Program-made: the position numbers and the translations under genes
Shown: positions 61,026 to 64,000 of the stretch, piece by piece
How the letters are laid out: every line of letters starts with the position of its first letter
Numbering within the stretch: the first letter of the stretch is position 1
The notes under the pieces: model-generated
The model's input: the letters and a program-made list of their open reading frames with translations, nothing else
What the model was told of the DNA's origin: nothing
The model's database searches: none
Assembly: GCA_964390725.1 (NCBI GenBank)
Contig: CAYMIW010000009.1
Location: forward strand, 18,704 to 82,703
Source: JAABTH01 sp964390725
GTDB lineage: Bacteria > Bacillota > Dethiobacteria > DTU022
Direction of reading: 5' to 3'
DNA length: 64,000 nt

Positions 61026-61949
61026 TCAGCCATTAAACAAAGCCGTTGAAATGTATCTTTCCGCCAGATCCGGGCAGATAACTACGATTAGCTTCTTTTT
61101 GTTTTCATCTTTTTCGGCAATTTTCAAAGCCGTATGAACAGCCGCACCTGCAGATATTCCAACCAGCAAACCTTCTTCCCTGATCATTTTACGAGCTGTC
61201 TCAATAGCCTCTTCTCCCTTGACCCTGATAACTTCATCAATCAGGTCGACCTGCAAAACTTCGGGGATGAAACCTGCACCCAAACCCTGTATTTTATGCG
61301 CAGCAGGAGTACCGCCGGATAAAACCGGAGATTCATCTGGTTCCACCGCAACAACCAAAAGCGAAGGCTTTCGTTTTTTCAGTTCGCGGGCTACTCCCGT
61401 TACAGTACCTCCGGTTCCGACCCCCGAAACCAATATGTCAATCCTGCCGTCTGTATCAGACCATATCTCTTCAGCTGTTGTAACTGAGTGTATTTCGGGG
61501 TTGGCCGGGTTCGCAAACTGCAGCGGCATAAAGTAATTACTGTTTTCTGTCGCCAGCTTTTCGGCCTGTTCCACCGCCCCTTTCATCCCCAGGCTGCCAG
61601 AAGTGAGAATCAGCTCGGCACCCAGGGCTTTGAGCAGGGCTTTGCGTTCGTCACTCATTGTTTCAGGCATAACCAGGACACATTTATAGCCTTTTGCAGC
61701 ACTAACCATGGCCAGGGCAATACCCGTATTTCCGCTGGTCGGCTCGATTATCACCGTGTCAGGACCTATCAAGCCTTTTCTTTCTGCAGCATTAATCATA
61801 CTCATACCGATCCTGTCTTTGACGCTCCCGCCCGGGTTTAACGATTCAAGCTTGGCTGCCAGCCGGGCTTTCCCCCCGGCATTGATCCTGTCGAGGTAGA
61901 CCATAGGTGTCCTACCTATCAGACCTGTTACATCTCCGGCTATATTCAT
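61026..61949 (-). CDS. cysK: Cysteine synthase A (O-acetylserine sulfhydrylase)
   Basis: 307 residues. PLP Lys in NPGGSVKDRIGMSMINAAE, substrate loop TSGNTGIALAMVSAAKG, phosphate loop GTGGTVTGVAREL and the GISAGAA region. It makes cysteine from O-acetylserine and sulfide. GGAGGTCAAGT precedes the ATG and a clear promoter lies at 62009-62037. First gene of a run with the Rrf2 regulator and copA on the minus strand. Also relevant as a source of Cys for the selenoprotein pair's redox chemistry, though that link is only positional. Confidence 0.95.
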   Translation of the reverse strand: MNIAGDVTGLIGRTPMVYLDRINAGGKARLAAKLESLNPGGSVKDRIGMSMINAAERKGLIGPDTVIIEPTSGNTGIALAMVSAAKGYKCVLVMPETMSDERKALLKALGAELILTSGSLGMKGAVEQAEKLATENSNYFMPLQFANPANPEIHSVTTAEEIWSDTDGRIDILVSGVGTGGTVTGVARELKKRKPSLLVVAVEPDESPVLSGGTPAAHKIQGLGAGFIPEVLQVDLIDEVIRVKGEEAIETARKMIREEGLLVGISAGAAVHTALKIAEKDENKKKLIVVICPDLAERYISTALFNG

Positions 61950-62008
61950 ACTTGACCTCCAGACCTATAAAAGTTTATATAGTAATATTATAGGATATAT
62001 ATATTAAT

Positions 62009-62037
62009 ATATTATCAAAACGTCATATTAAAGTCAA
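62009..62037 (-). promoter_or_regulatory. Promoter for cysK
   Basis: Minus strand TTGACT, 17-base spacer, TAATAT, about 60 bases before the cysK ATG, followed by an AT-rich palindromic patch (ATATATATATTAATATAT) that may be the target of the adjacent Rrf2-family regulator. Confidence 0.7.
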
Positions 62038-62169
62038 CGCGGGTTGTGAAAGCGATTCTCTTTTTTTGCGCAGCAGGAAAAGGGGGAATCATGTTTAATA
62101 GAATAAAATACAATGCTATTCGCTTCTATCCGGGCGGAAGTCCGAGCAACTGCAGAAGGGAGCATTACA

Positions 62170-64000
<1,831 letters not shown>

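Overview
The window reads as a chromosomal segment of an anaerobic, low-to-moderate GC Gram-positive bacterium (Bacillota, Clostridia-like; a syntrophic or amino-acid-fermenting lineage is likely but I cannot name a genus). The grounds are strong AGGAGG-type ribosome binding sites with some GTG/TTG starts, GatCAB, FakA and an MrfAB (YprAB) pair, lysine-fermentation enzymes, non-pyrrolysine MttB-family methyltransferases, and two in-frame UGA codons that sit exactly on catalytic cysteine positions, so the organism very probably uses selenocysteine. There are no rRNA or tRNA genes, CRISPR arrays or insertion sequences that I could see.

Layout. 1-5.9 kb: end of queG, a membrane protein, a site-2-type protease with CBS domains, a split pair of Gate-domain membrane proteins, an amidase and galU. 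5.9-15.6 kb (all minus strand): a quaternary-amine locus with an OpuC-like betaine ABC importer, two MttB-like methyltransferases, a corrinoid protein, a CBS protein and an unassigned SAM-type methyltransferase. 16-22 kb: CDF metal exporter, small glutaredoxin, glutamine-dependent NadE, MnmG and a YhcC-like radical SAM protein. 22-27.3 kb (minus): kdd, a saccharopine-dehydrogenase-like gene, kal, kce and a class III aminotransferase, i.e. the lower half of lysine fermentation without the aminomutases. 27.5-33.2 kb: MrfA/MrfB, histidine phosphatase, GNAT and an orphan HisF. 33.3-35.7 kb: feoAB behind a broken DtxR-type regulator that still has a palindromic operator-like site. 35.8-45.5 kb: envelope genes (lipoprotein MsrB, Lgt, CoA-disulfide reductase/rhodanese fusion, two tandem membrane-anchored beta-helix proteins, a four-repeat lipoprotein, a DUF2207 protein). 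45.6-51.5 kb: DUF523-DUF1722, FakA and a zinc regulon (znuACB plus zur with a matching Zur box). 51.7-56.7 kb: serC, gatCAB and a macro-domain protein. 56.8-62 kb (minus): tandem selenoproteins, CopA, an Rrf2 regulator and cysK. 62.2 kb to the end: an incomplete HerA-type ATPase.

The points most worth attention are: (i) a two-gene unit encoding a peroxiredoxin with Sec at its peroxidatic position followed by an ArsC/Spx-fold protein with a U-x-x-C motif, each UGA followed by a SECIS-like hairpin; (ii) a GatA in the gatCAB operon that has lost the Lys and Ser residues of the amidase triad although GatB and GatC look normal; (iii) a deleted and stop-interrupted DtxR-type regulator upstream of feoAB; (iv) a hairpin lying exactly between the Shine-Dalgarno sequence and the start codon of an mttB-like gene; and (v) an unusual composition of the lysine-type cluster. 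Several starts were moved inward from the longest reading frame because the ribosome binding site clearly marks a later codon.
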